Source of the DNA: Bacteroidota bacterium
GTDB lineage: Bacteria > Bacteroidota > Bacteroidia > Flavobacteriales_D > JABDKJ01
Direction of reading: 5' to 3'
NCBI GenBank assembly: GCA_024279715.1
Contig: JAJRRH010000197.1
Span: 1-38,285 of the forward strand
Length of the DNA: 38,285 nucleotides
In this document: piece by piece, positions 27,570-35,325 of the stretch
How the letters are laid out: each line of letters begins with the position of its first letter
How positions within the stretch are numbered: the stretch's first letter is position 1
The notes under the pieces: model-generated
Databases searched by the model: none
Seen by the model: only the letters and a program-made list of their open reading frames with translations
Told to the model about the DNA's origin: nothing
Position numbers and translations under genes: made by a program

Positions 27570-28043
27570 TTACAACTCCTGAGCAGTTTTAAGGACATTG
27601 TTTTTCAGCGATTCGTTGTATTCCCGAAGGCGACTATAGATTTCATCATTGCTAGTGGCGAGTATCTGAGCGGCAAGTATACCGGCATTTTTGGCGCCAT
27701 CTAATGCAACAGTAGCTACGGGTATTCCTCCAGGCATTTGTAGGATAGATAAGATGGAGTCCCATCCATCAATAGAATTTCGACTTTTTATAGGTACGCC
27801 TATGACAGGTACGGAGGTAAAAGAAGCGGTCATCCCCGGCAAATGAGCAGCTCCACCAGCACCAGCAATTATTACTCGGATGCCTCTTTGGTATGCATTC
27901 TGAGCGTATTCCATCATCCGTTCTGGTGTTCGGTGTGCAGATACAATCGTCATTTCAAAGTCAACTTCCAGTGCTTTAAGTATCTCTGCGGCCTCTTTCA
28001 TTATTGGCAGGTCACTCTTGCTACCCATTATTATTCCAACCAT
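27570..28043 (-). CDS. purE: N5-carboxyaminoimidazole ribonucleotide mutase PurE
   Basis: Purine synthesis step that turns N5-CAIR into CAIR. The 157 residues show the class I PurE motifs: [20 protein letters not shown] at the N-terminus, [10 protein letters not shown] with the catalytic His, and [24 protein letters not shown] follows these, and the C-terminal helix ([16 protein letters not shown]) completes the fold. The partner purK is not in the window. Start ATG 28043. A promoter of the form TTG-N20-TATCTTCA lies just upstream. Two outer-membrane protein genes follow at 18 bases, which is an unusual partnership. Confidence 0.96.
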   Translation of the reverse strand: MVGIIMGSKSDLPIMKEAAEILKALEVDFEMTIVSAHRTPERMMEYAQNAYQRGIRVIIAGAGGAAHLPGMTASFTSVPVIGVPIKSRNSIDGWDSILSILQMPGGIPVATVALDGAKNAGILAAQILATSNDEIYSRLREYNESLKNNVLKTAQEL

Positions 28044-28064
28044 AACTTCTTATTATTTTCGTGG

Positions 28065-28095
28065 TGAAGATAATCATAAATTGAAAATCACCCAA
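28065..28095 (-). promoter_or_regulatory. Candidate promoter of the purE operon
   Basis: On the minus strand TTG (28095-28093), then 20 bases, then TATCTTCA (28072-28065), 21 bases before the purE ATG. TATCTTCA departs from TANNTTTG in two positions. Confidence 0.4.
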
Positions 28096-28139
28096 TAGGG
28101 TCATTTAGGACTATCTTCGTGAAGTGTGCTTTACGCTAA

Positions 28140-29267
28140 CTATAGTTCTAGTTTTTTTGATATGTCTGAAGGTAGAGCATCTTTATGAAGTAAGATAGAA
28201 ATCGTTTTCATTTCAAAATACGGAATAGAGATGTATTGGTAGCCGTCATACGGATTGTCCGTGCCCCAAGAGTTTTTGATGATGAAATATTCTACGCCAT
28301 CTTGATCTTTGGCCAGTCCCGTGATTTGCATCAAATGGTCATCGGTGGTATCAAAGTTATCGAAGCCTTCTTGTCTTAGTTCTTGCGTAGGTGTGATTTC
28401 TTCTACCTTTTCTTTGAATAACTGTCCTCTTCTCAGCGTCTTGTCTTTTGGTAAAATCGCTATACCGTTTTTAAAAGAAAACCCAGCCTCACTCACGTCC
28501 GCATCCCATGCGATAGTGAACCCGTGTTTCAACCCGTTTTTGACGGTCGCCGTAAGTTCCTTCATTTTTACGTTATGGAAGGTGCCTTGTGAAAAATTAT
28601 CAGGCACTTCAAGTACAAATTCTTCGTAAAAAGGATGATGGGTAAAAGAGGTCAGATTCACATAATCCTCTACCTTTATTTCTAGTGCTTCTTTGAACTT
28701 TAGTGGGGTATATGACTTGCCGTCGATATCAAAACTCTTAGGAGCTTCTCCTAGGTATACATCAAGAACAGCATTTACTGCCTCATCCCAATGGTCTGTA
28801 ATATGACCATTCTTAATCACGGCATCCATCATGGCTTTCAGTACATTGTCTAACTCTCCATGATTATAGTCTTCCTCTTCAGACTCTCTAGCCATGTATG
28901 CTTCTTCTGGAACAAGACCAAATTCATCTATTGATTTCATCACATCATGCGATAAGCTGCCTGCGCTAAAAGTGTTGTTGCCATGGTATCGTAGATATTT
29001 CTCCGCTTTTTTAGGGTAAGTCATACGTACATTGTACATCTCTGAGATGTTGTACTCGCCATGTCCAAGTCGTAGAATTTCTGATTCTATAAAGGAAGTG
29101 GTGGCAAAACTCCAGCAAGTGCCAGTCTGACATTGGTCTTTTGTTTTGGTTGAAAAACTTCGCTTTACGTCTTCAAATTCGTAAGCCTTTGTCTTTGTTG
29201 GTTTGTCTTGTGCGAAAACCGAAGAGGTGATAGCAAGTAGAAAGGTAAGGAATAAGGTCTTTTTCAT
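28140..29267 (-). CDS. Exported C1-family (aminopeptidase C-like) cysteine peptidase
   Basis: A 375-residue papain-like peptidase resembling aminopeptidase C/bleomycin hydrolase, but with a signal peptide (MKKTLFLTFLLAITSSVFAQ). That start, at 29267, is preferred to an in-frame TTG at 29288 that would add seven polar residues before the signal. The catalytic Cys51 lies in QTGTCWSFATTSFIESE with the oxyanion Gln47. The His is in DDHLMQITGLAKD and the Asn in YFIIKNSWGTDNPYDGYQY. The C-terminus runs on past the catalytic core as in PepC. It is probably periplasmic. The gene is divergent from rplU, with overlapping control elements. Confidence 0.92.
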   Translation of the reverse strand: MKKTLFLTFLLAITSSVFAQDKPTKTKAYEFEDVKRSFSTKTKDQCQTGTCWSFATTSFIESEILRLGHGEYNISEMYNVRMTYPKKAEKYLRYHGNNTFSAGSLSHDVMKSIDEFGLVPEEAYMARESEEEDYNHGELDNVLKAMMDAVIKNGHITDHWDEAVNAVLDVYLGEAPKSFDIDGKSYTPLKFKEALEIKVEDYVNLTSFTHHPFYEEFVLEVPDNFSQGTFHNVKMKELTATVKNGLKHGFTIAWDADVSEAGFSFKNGIAILPKDKTLRRGQLFKEKVEEITPTQELRQEGFDNFDTTDDHLMQITGLAKDQDGVEYFIIKNSWGTDNPYDGYQYISIPYFEMKTISILLHKDALPSDISKKLEL

Positions 29268-29285
29268 AGTATATCTGTTATCTCG

Positions 29286-29317
29286 CAAATATCTATTAAA
29301 TCGCCTTAAACACCAAA
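29286..29317 (-). promoter_or_regulatory. Candidate promoter of the C1 peptidase gene
   Basis: On the minus strand TTTG (29317-29314), 20 bases, then GATATTTG (29293-29286), 18 bases before the ATG at 29267. The -33 TTTG falls inside the palindrome 29311-29326, so a protein bound there would block this promoter. Confidence 0.4.
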
Positions 29318-29326
29318 CGTTTGGTG
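29311..29326. promoter_or_regulatory. Perfect 16-bp palindrome, likely operator
   Basis: CACCAAAC-GTTTGGTG is a perfect palindrome in the divergent gap between the C1 peptidase and rplU. It overlaps the -33 of the minus-strand promoter and directly abuts a plus-strand -7-like box, TATATTTG (29327-29334). The half-site and length suit a dimeric helix-turn-helix regulator. No regulator gene is next to it. Confidence 0.55.
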
Positions 29327-29385
29327 TATATTTGCGTCTATAAAGGAAATTAGTTTTGACGGTATGTAATATTTTGTCAAATACG

Positions 29386-29416
29386 TTTGATAGTATTGAT
29401 TAAATAATTACATTTG
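29386..29416 (+). promoter_or_regulatory. Promoter of rplU-rpmA (TTTG-N19-TACATTTG)
   Basis: TTTG at 29386-29389, a spacer of exactly 19 bases and TACATTTG at 29409-29416 form the best match to the Bacteroidota housekeeping consensus in the window. The rplU ATG is 45 bases further on. Confidence 0.7.
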
Positions 29417-29418
29417 CA

Positions 29419-29436
29419 CCCCTTTTAAAAGAGGGG
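29419..29436 (+). other. Hairpin at the 5' end of the rplU leader
   Basis: CCCCTTTTAAAAGAGGGG can fold into a stem of CCCCT/AGGGG extended by a T-G and A-T pairs. It lies directly at the expected transcription start. It might affect mRNA stability or ribosomal-protein feedback, which cannot be shown from sequence alone. Confidence 0.35.
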
Positions 29437-29461
29437 AATAAACTTAAAAACTCATAAAAAG

Positions 29462-30292
29462 ATGTACGCAATAGTAGAAATAGCAGGGCTTCAGTACAAA
29501 GTACAAAAAGATCAGCAACTCTATGTTCATCGTATCGATGCTAAAGAAGGTGACAAAGTCCAATTTGACAATGTTATGCTTATCGACGATGGAGGTAAAG
29601 TAAGTGTTGGCGCCCCAGTTATAGACGGAGCAGCAGTGTCTGCCAAAATCGTCAAACATCTTAAAGGCGATAAAGTAATCGTGTTTAAGAAAAAAAGAAG
29701 AAAAGGATACAAGAAGAAAAATGGTCATCGTCAAGCGTTGACTTCTCTTGAGATCGATAAAATTATCACCACTGGTGCCAAAAGGGTAACTCCTAAAAAA
29801 GAGGCAGCGCCTAAAAAGGTGGCTCCAAAAGCAGCAGCACCAAAGGTGGAAGCTAAGAAAGTAGCACCAAAAGCAGCAGCACCAAAGGTAGAAGCTAAGA
29901 AAGAAGCGCCAAAAACTGTTGCCCCAAAGGTAGAAGCTAAGAAAGAAGCACCAAAAACTGTTGCCCCAAAGGTAGAAGCTAAGAAAGAAGCACCTAAAAC
30001 AGCAGCGCCCAAGGCGGAGCCAAAGAAAGCAGCAGCAACAAAGTCTTCGAAAGATGATTTGAAGAAAGTAGAAGGTATCGGTCCAAAAATCGAAGAAACC
30101 TTAAATGCAGCTGGAATTAATACATTTGCGGAATTGGCAAAAACATCTTCAGAAAAAATCTCTGAGATAATTACTGATGTAAGAGGGAAACATGTTACGG
30201 ATACATGGCCAAAACAAGCACAAATGGCTCACGATGGAGAGTGGGATGCATTGAAAAAATGGCAAGACGAACTTGACGGAGGAAAAGAATAA
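29462..30292 (+). CDS. rplU: Large ribosomal subunit protein bL21 with Lys/Ala repeats and a C-terminal HhH domain
   Basis: The N-terminal 100 residues are ordinary bL21 (MYAIVEIAGLQYKVQKDQQL, then VIVFKKKRRKGYKKKNGHRQ, the rRNA-binding part). A normal bL21 would stop near here, but the protein goes on to 276 residues. Residues about 108-195 are a Lys/Ala/Pro/Glu-rich tail with a 14-residue repeat, A/TxAPKVEAKKxAPK, repeated over four times. Residues about 198-245 form a helix-hairpin-helix module (LKKVEGIGPKIEETLNAAGI, TFAELA), and the end (WPKQAQMAHDGEWDALKKWQ) is conserved with such modules. Tails of this kind occur in several Bacteroidota bL21 proteins; their role is not known to me. rpmA follows by 25 bases. 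Confidence 0.95.
   Translation: MYAIVEIAGLQYKVQKDQQLYVHRIDAKEGDKVQFDNVMLIDDGGKVSVGAPVIDGAAVSAKIVKHLKGDKVIVFKKKRRKGYKKKNGHRQALTSLEIDKIITTGAKRVTPKKEAAPKKVAPKAAAPKVEAKKVAPKAAAPKVEAKKEAPKTVAPKVEAKKEAPKTVAPKVEAKKEAPKTAAPKAEPKKAAATKSSKDDLKKVEGIGPKIEETLNAAGINTFAELAKTSSEKISEIITDVRGKHVTDTWPKQAQMAHDGEWDALKKWQDELDGGKE
29831..30028 (+). repeat. 42-bp tandem repeat inside rplU
   Basis: About 4.7 copies of a 42-base unit that encodes the 14-residue A/TxAPKVEAKKxAPK motif. Copies 3 and 4 are nearly identical at DNA level, so copy number may vary between strains without changing the frame (42 is divisible by 3). Confidence 0.8.
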
Positions 30293-30317
30293 CAAGGATT
30301 TTTAAAAAAGTAAAGCA

Positions 30318-30575
30318 ATGGCACATAAGAAAGGAGCAGGTAGCTCGAAAAACGGAAGAGAGTCGCATAGTAAAAGATTAGGCGTAAAGAAATTTGGCGG
30401 CGAAATAGTAATTGCAGGCAACATTATTATAAGACAAAGAGGTACAAAACATAACCCAGGTGTAAATGTGGGTATTGGTAAAGACCATACTTTGTATGCT
30501 TTAACGGACGGAAAAGTCGAGTTTAAGAAAAAGAGAAATAACAAATCGTATGTTTCAGTAATCGCTGAAGCATAG
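30318..30575 (+). CDS. rpmA: Large ribosomal subunit protein bL27
   Basis: An 85-residue protein near the peptidyl-transferase centre. It starts [29 protein letters not shown], i.e. with the usual flexible basic N-terminus and without the cleavable N-terminal extension seen in Firmicutes. [15 protein letters not shown] and [12 protein letters not shown] are the conserved core. It lies 25 bases after rplU in the standard rplU-rpmA order and ends with a good terminator. Confidence 0.98.
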   Translation: MAHKKGAGSSKNGRESHSKRLGVKKFGGEIVIAGNIIIRQRGTKHNPGVNVGIGKDHTLYALTDGKVEFKKKRNNKSYVSVIAEA

Positions 30576-30595
30576 AGAATAATATATTTTGAAAG

Positions 30596-30628
30596 AACTC
30601 TTGGCTTCATAAGGTCAGGAGTTTTTTT
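30596..30628 (+). terminator. Rho-independent terminator after rpmA
   Basis: AACTCTTG (30596-30603) pairs with CAGGAGTT (30616-30623) with one G-U pair. An inner CTT/AAG extends the stem, and T7 follows. It ends the rplU-rpmA message 20 bases past the stop. Confidence 0.75.
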
Positions 30629-30709
30629 GTTTAATATCATAGGCGGTGATGTGGTTTTACTCCCATTTTTGCGAGCGTATGTAAGTGTATCAAAGATAAA
30701 AATCGAGTC

Positions 30710-31981
30710 ATGTTAGAAGTAAATAACATAAGAAATAAAAGAAAAGAATACATCGAAAGGCTACAAAAACGTGGTTTTGAAGCAGAAAGTGTTTTTGAAG
30801 AAATTATTGCATTGGACGACCAGCGTAAAGAAACGCAACAGGCGAGTGATGCACTTTTGCAGGAAACCAATGCCATTGCCAAACAAATAGGGGAGCTATT
30901 CGCTAGCGGAAAACGAGAGGAGGCAGAGGTGTTGAAGTCAAAGCCAGCAGCATTAAAGGAAGAGATAGCTTCTCTTAAAGAAAAGATGAAGAGTATTGAA
31001 GAGGGGCTGATTCAGAAACTCTATACTGTTCCAAATGTACCACACGCAAGTGTGCCTAAAGGTCATGATGAGAAGGACAACGAAACGATATATGAATGGG
31101 GTGAGATGCCAAAGCTCTACGATGGTGCATTACCACATTGGGAATTAGCGAAGAAGTATAATCTGATAGATTTTGAATTGGGCGTTAAAATAACAGGTGC
31201 GGGATTTCCTGTATATCTTGGCAAAGGAGCGATTTTTCAAAGGGCGTTGATTAATTTTTTTCTCAATGAAGGCATTGCTGCCGGATTTCAAGAAGTTATT
31301 CCGCCATTGGTAGTCAATGAAGCCTCAGGATACGGGACAGGTCAATTGCCTGATAAAGAGGGGCAAATGTACTATATTCCTGAGGACGATTTATATTTGA
31401 TACCTACTGCTGAAGTGCCTATCACCAATCTCTATCGAGGGGAGATAGTGGAGGAAGAAAAATTACCCATCAAGATGTGTGGATATACGCCATGCTTTAG
31501 GAGAGAGGCTGGCTCTTATGGCAAGCACGTTCGGGGCTTGAACCGATTGCATCAATTTGACAAAGTGGAGATTGTGACCATTGAGCATCCCGAAAGATCC
31601 TACGCTACGCTTGAGGCCATGTCTGCGCATGTGCAGAGCCTGCTTAAAAAGCTTGAATTGCCATATAGAGTACTCAGGTTGTGTGGTGGAGATACTGGTT
31701 TTGCAGCAGCACTTACTTATGATATGGAAGTCTATTCTGCAGCGCAAGAACGTTGGCTGGAGACCAGCTCTGTGTCTAATTTTGAAACTTTTCAAGCCCA
31801 ACGACTCAAACTTAGATTCAAGGACAAAGACAATAAAAAACAATTAGTACACACTCTTAATGGTAGCGCTCTAGCATTACCACGAATATTAGCGGCGCTA
31901 TTGGAGAATAATCAAACGCCTGAAGGTATTACTATTCCTAAAGTTTTGCGTCCTTTTACTGGGTTTGATATGATTGAATAG
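30710..31981 (+). CDS. serS: Seryl-tRNA synthetase
   Basis: Class II synthetase that charges tRNA-Ser and tRNA-Sec. The 423-residue protein begins with MLEVNNIRNKRKEYIERLQK and a long antiparallel coiled-coil arm (about 25-105) that binds the tRNA variable arm. The catalytic core contains TAEVPITNLYRGEIV, motif 2 (CFRREAGSYGKHVRGLNRLHQFDKVE) and motif 3 (NGSALALPRILAALLENNQ). Length is normal. Start ATG 30710 follows the rpmA terminator by about 80 bases, so serS has its own promoter, but I see no clear -7 box. A terminator follows the stop at once. Confidence 0.97.
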   Translation: MLEVNNIRNKRKEYIERLQKRGFEAESVFEEIIALDDQRKETQQASDALLQETNAIAKQIGELFASGKREEAEVLKSKPAALKEEIASLKEKMKSIEEGLIQKLYTVPNVPHASVPKGHDEKDNETIYEWGEMPKLYDGALPHWELAKKYNLIDFELGVKITGAGFPVYLGKGAIFQRALINFFLNEGIAAGFQEVIPPLVVNEASGYGTGQLPDKEGQMYYIPEDDLYLIPTAEVPITNLYRGEIVEEEKLPIKMCGYTPCFRREAGSYGKHVRGLNRLHQFDKVEIVTIEHPERSYATLEAMSAHVQSLLKKLELPYRVLRLCGGDTGFAAALTYDMEVYSAAQERWLETSSVSNFETFQAQRLKLRFKDKDNKKQLVHTLNGSALALPRILAALLENNQTPEGITIPKVLRPFTGFDMIE

Positions 31982-31982
31982 A

Positions 31983-32008
31983 ACACCAAATCGGTTGGTG
32001 TGTTTTTT
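31983..32008 (+). terminator. Rho-independent terminator after serS
   Basis: ACACCAA-atcgg-TTGGTGT is a perfect 7-bp stem followed by G and T6, beginning directly after the serS stop codon. Confidence 0.75.
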
Positions 32009-32093
32009 GAGCATGGTTTTTTGTATTTTTACACCACTAAAAACCAAAAGGATTGAGAATAACCAATTCGGCACTTTATAAAATAGATCTAGA

Positions 32094-32663
32094 ATGAAAT
32101 ATTTGTTTTACCCATCATTTTTAATACTCGTTGCTTCATTCATGAGTGTTTCGTGTACGACCAATACAGACTACAGTCATGAAGTAGCAGTGGTAGACAG
32201 CTTGCAGATACACTTAGACGAGGCGGTACAGCAATACACGCGATGGAATGTGGATTCTCTCAGTAATATAAGAGCATCTATGAAAGTGAAGTTGGGTACA
32301 TTAGCCAATATCCTTAATCAAAAGAAAGATACGATATCCAAAGAAGATGGTTTCTTTCTTGGAGATTATAAGTCAGCAAGCGATGTGTTCAAAAATATAA
32401 TAGACAAAAATAAGATATTTCGCAAGGAGATAGATTATAGCAATAAGCAATTGGCAAATCTCAAATCCGACCTGCAATCTGGGACTTCTATTCCTGCAGA
32501 CTCTATTGAGTCGTGCCTACAGACAGAGCGAAAAGCAGTACGGGAGTTAATCGCCAGTTTGCAGTTAGCGGACAGTAAATTTGCTACCGGCGTGAAGAAG
32601 CACGCTGAAATGACTCCTAAGGTAGATAGTCTTCTGGAGCAATTGACCAAAAAGGAACAATAG
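32094..32663 (+). CDS. Lipoprotein, coiled-coil rich, function unknown
   Basis: A 189-residue exported protein with an SPII signal (FLILVASFMSVSC; Cys21 is the lipidated residue). The mature part is polar and predicted mostly helical, with heptad-like patterns at about 37-75 and 100-185 (EIDYSNKQLANLKSDLQ and ERKAVRELIASLQLADS). No catalytic motif is seen and I recognise no named family. It ends directly before the TPR gene, so the two are almost certainly one operon and may act together at the envelope. Confidence 0.75.
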   Translation: MKYLFYPSFLILVASFMSVSCTTNTDYSHEVAVVDSLQIHLDEAVQQYTRWNVDSLSNIRASMKVKLGTLANILNQKKDTISKEDGFFLGDYKSASDVFKNIIDKNKIFRKEIDYSNKQLANLKSDLQSGTSIPADSIESCLQTERKAVRELIASLQLADSKFATGVKKHAEMTPKVDSLLEQLTKKEQ

Positions 32664-32666
32664 TTG

Positions 32667-34508
32667 ATGGTATTATCAATAAAAAACATGCGAAGTTTTC
32701 TTCTTACGATAGTCATGGGTATGACGGTCATCATAGGGGTAGGGCAGACCACTGCAGCAGATCTCAAATTGGCAGAGCAATATTATAATAATCAAGAGTA
32801 CGCAAAAGCAGAGATATATTATGAAGTGTTCTACAAAGAACAACCCACTAAGAAGAATTATACCGTTTACTTAGATATCCTCACCCATTTAGAGAAGTAT
32901 AAGGAAGCAAAAAAAATCATCAATAAGCGTCAAAAGAAGATGCCAGACTTCCTAGAGCTGCACCTTGATATGGCAAAAATTTACACCCTAGAAGACAATG
33001 AATCGAAGGCGGATCAAGAGTGTAAGAAGGCGATTTCAAAAGTAGGAAAGAATAAATCACAAGTAAAGAACCTAGCACAGGCATTCGTAAAGCAAAATAT
33101 GATGGAATATGCCATGGAGACATATATTAATGGCAAGAAAATACTTGGGGATACCTATCCATTTAATTATGAAATGGCAACACTATATGGTCAGATGGGG
33201 GACACCAAACGGATGATAAGTGAATATCTGGATCTTATAGGCTTCAATGAAGCATACATGCGTACTGTTCAGAATGCGCTCTCCCGATCCATAGACTTCG
33301 AGTCGGATGAAGAGAATATAGACGTACTCAAAGAAGGTCTGTTGTCTAGAATACAGAAACAACCTGGAAAGGAGATATATTATAATTTTCTAATATGGCT
33401 GTTCACACAAAAGAAGGATTTTAATGCCGCTTTTATTCAAACCAAAGCCATAGATAAAAGAACGGGAGGCGATGGCAGTCGGTTGATAGCCTTGGCAGAT
33501 CTTTGTACTAATAATGAAGATTATGGACTGGCTGAAAAATGCTATCAATATGTGAGTGAAAAAGGTCGGTCTGGTAAATATTATGAAATATCAAAAATGA
33601 TGGCATTGTCGTCATCTCTGAAGGCATTAGAAAGTGGGTACGAAACCAATGAGGAACAGGTAAGACTATTAGACGAGCAATATACGCAAACGATTGCTGA
33701 ATTAGGGATGACTGCCGAATCTATGCGTCTGCTACAAGAACAAGCAAAGTTGAAATTCAAATATCTACATGATTCGGAAGGGGCTGTTAAGTTGTTACAC
33801 GACGCAATAAATCAACCAGGAATAAAGAAAAAATTTCAGGCATATTGCAAACTAGATCTTGCGGATGTACTCCTTGCTTCTGGATATATTTGGGATGCTT
33901 CACTGTATTATTCGCAAGTGGAGAAAGACTTCAAGAACGATTTGTTGGGGGCAGAAGCAAAATACCGCAACGCCAAAATATCATTTTATGTCGGTGATTT
34001 TGAATGGGCACAAGCACAGTTGGATGTATTAAAAGCCTCTACCTCTAAGTTGATATCCAACGATGCGATAGACCTATCTCTTTTGATTACGGACAACCTC
34101 AATTTGGACACCATCCTGGATCCAATGAAAATGTATGCTCGTGCAGATTTATTGCTATTTCAAAATCAATATGATGCGGCATTGGTTACTCTAGATTCTA
34201 TTGTTAATGGATATCCAGGGCATGCTTTGGAGGATGAAATACTCTATTCTCGATACCAGATTGAAATAAAAAGAGGGAATATGGAAGTGGCAGCAGGTCA
34301 TTTGCAAGAGATAATCGATTACTACTTTGATGATATCCTTGCGGATAACGCCATCTATGAATTGGCAGAATTGGAAGAGAAGTATTTCAAGAACCCTGAA
34401 AAAGCGCAAGCTCTATATAAGAAGCTAATCATGGAATACCCTGGAAGTTTATTTGGAGTTGAAGCCCGTAAGAGATTCAGAGAACTTCGGGGAGACGACA
34501 TCAATTAA
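32667..34508 (+). CDS. Large TPR-repeat protein, probably exported
   Basis: A protein of about 613 residues with a hydrophobic N-terminus (MRSFLLTIVMGMTVIIGVGQTT) that looks like a signal peptide or anchor. I take ATG 32667; an adjacent TTG at 32664 and ATG 32688 are other choices, the last giving the cleanest signal. The rest is built of tetratricopeptide-like helix pairs: AEQYYNNQEYAKAEIYYEVFY at about 34-54, and further ones near 270-300, 370-460 and the C-terminus (NAIYELAELEEKYFKNPEKAQALYKKLI). TPR proteins of this size usually act as scaffolds in gliding, secretion or envelope assembly. Nothing here identifies the partner, except the lipoprotein just upstream. Confidence 0.85.
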   Translation: MVLSIKNMRSFLLTIVMGMTVIIGVGQTTAADLKLAEQYYNNQEYAKAEIYYEVFYKEQPTKKNYTVYLDILTHLEKYKEAKKIINKRQKKMPDFLELHLDMAKIYTLEDNESKADQECKKAISKVGKNKSQVKNLAQAFVKQNMMEYAMETYINGKKILGDTYPFNYEMATLYGQMGDTKRMISEYLDLIGFNEAYMRTVQNALSRSIDFESDEENIDVLKEGLLSRIQKQPGKEIYYNFLIWLFTQKKDFNAAFIQTKAIDKRTGGDGSRLIALADLCTNNEDYGLAEKCYQYVSEKGRSGKYYEISKMMALSSSLKALESGYETNEEQVRLLDEQYTQTIAELGMTAESMRLLQEQAKLKFKYLHDSEGAVKLLHDAINQPGIKKKFQAYCKLDLADVLLASGYIWDASLYYSQVEKDFKNDLLGAEAKYRNAKISFYVGDFEWAQAQLDVLKASTSKLISNDAIDLSLLITDNLNLDTILDPMKMYARADLLLFQNQYDAALVTLDSIVNGYPGHALEDEILYSRYQIEIKRGNMEVAAGHLQEIIDYYFDDILADNAIYELAELEEKYFKNPEKAQALYKKLIMEYPGSLFGVEARKRFRELRGDDIN

Positions 34509-34510
34509 GG

Positions 34511-35110
34511 CTAATCTTTACGTCTAAATATACCGAATAATTCCTTGCCTCTTCTTGGTTTGATAGAGTTATAGCATGGTTCAAAAATCAAGGTGTCAAA
34601 ATAGGGTTGGAGGTATTTTTCATATTCTTTTAAGGATCCTCCAAAAGGGCGTTTTACCATGTCGTCCGTCAGAGGAAAGCAAAACCATAGTCCAATCAAT
34701 TTGCCGTTGGAAATCAACAGCGAATGCATTTTTTTCATATACTCTCTTCTTCTTTCTGGTGTGGGAGGGAAGGAGCAAAAAAACGTCTGCTCTATGATCA
34801 AATCATATTGACCTTTATGTTTGAAAAAATCATCTTGAATAAGATGTTCTTTTGGAAAATCAGGCAATCGCTCGGCAAAGGATTGTAATGGCACGGCACT
34901 TATATCCAATACAACGACATTGGTAAATCCATGCTTATGCAGGTATTCGGCTTCATGTGCATTGCCTGCGCCGGGTATAAGTATGGTCATGGACTTATTT
35001 GTCAATTGGTCAAAGTATTCTTCTAGGGGAGTAGAGGCATGGCCGATATCCCATCCAGTACTGTGATTGAGATATCTATCAGTCCATAGTTTCTCTTCGT
35101 TTTCTTGCAT
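34511..35110 (-). CDS. TPMT-like SAM-dependent methyltransferase
   Basis: A 199-residue cytoplasmic enzyme of the thiopurine S-methyltransferase (PF05724) type. The conserved N-terminus KLWTDRYLNHSTGWDIG is followed by motif I ILIPGAGNAHEAEYLHKHG (SAM-binding loop). Next come VVVLDISAVPLQSFAERLPDF, QDDFFKHKGQYDLIIEQTFFCSFPP and a C-terminal strand pair. In bacteria such enzymes methylate thiols, selenium or tellurium compounds, or halides; the substrate here is not evident. The gene is convergent with the TPR gene, and only two bases separate the stops. Confidence 0.88.
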   Translation of the reverse strand: MQENEEKLWTDRYLNHSTGWDIGHASTPLEEYFDQLTNKSMTILIPGAGNAHEAEYLHKHGFTNVVVLDISAVPLQSFAERLPDFPKEHLIQDDFFKHKGQYDLIIEQTFFCSFPPTPERRREYMKKMHSLLISNGKLIGLWFCFPLTDDMVKRPFGGSLKEYEKYLQPYFDTLIFEPCYNSIKPRRGKELFGIFRRKD

Positions 35111-35325
35111 GACAGGTTAGTTTTGTGTTTGTGGTGTTTTGAATTACGAATTTACTAAAAATTGGTGAGGATTGGGAGTGTTATTTGAAGATGGGACGGT
35201 TTATGTGGAGCGGATTGGGGTTGAGGATTGATTTTTTAGGGAGGTACGAAGAGGCGTAAGGATTCTTATTTGAGCCAAGGCAATGCCTTGGTGGTACTGC
35301 ATGAGGATTGGTGTGTTGATGAAGC

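Noticed and set aside
29731-30012. A 93-codon minus-strand ORF of repeated Gly/Ala/Phe units
   Set aside because: It is the antisense image of the 42-bp tandem repeat in rplU; the repeat keeps the opposite strand free of stops.
29831-30028. Tandem repeats considered as a CRISPR array
   Set aside because: The units are contiguous, have no unique spacers and are in frame inside rplU.
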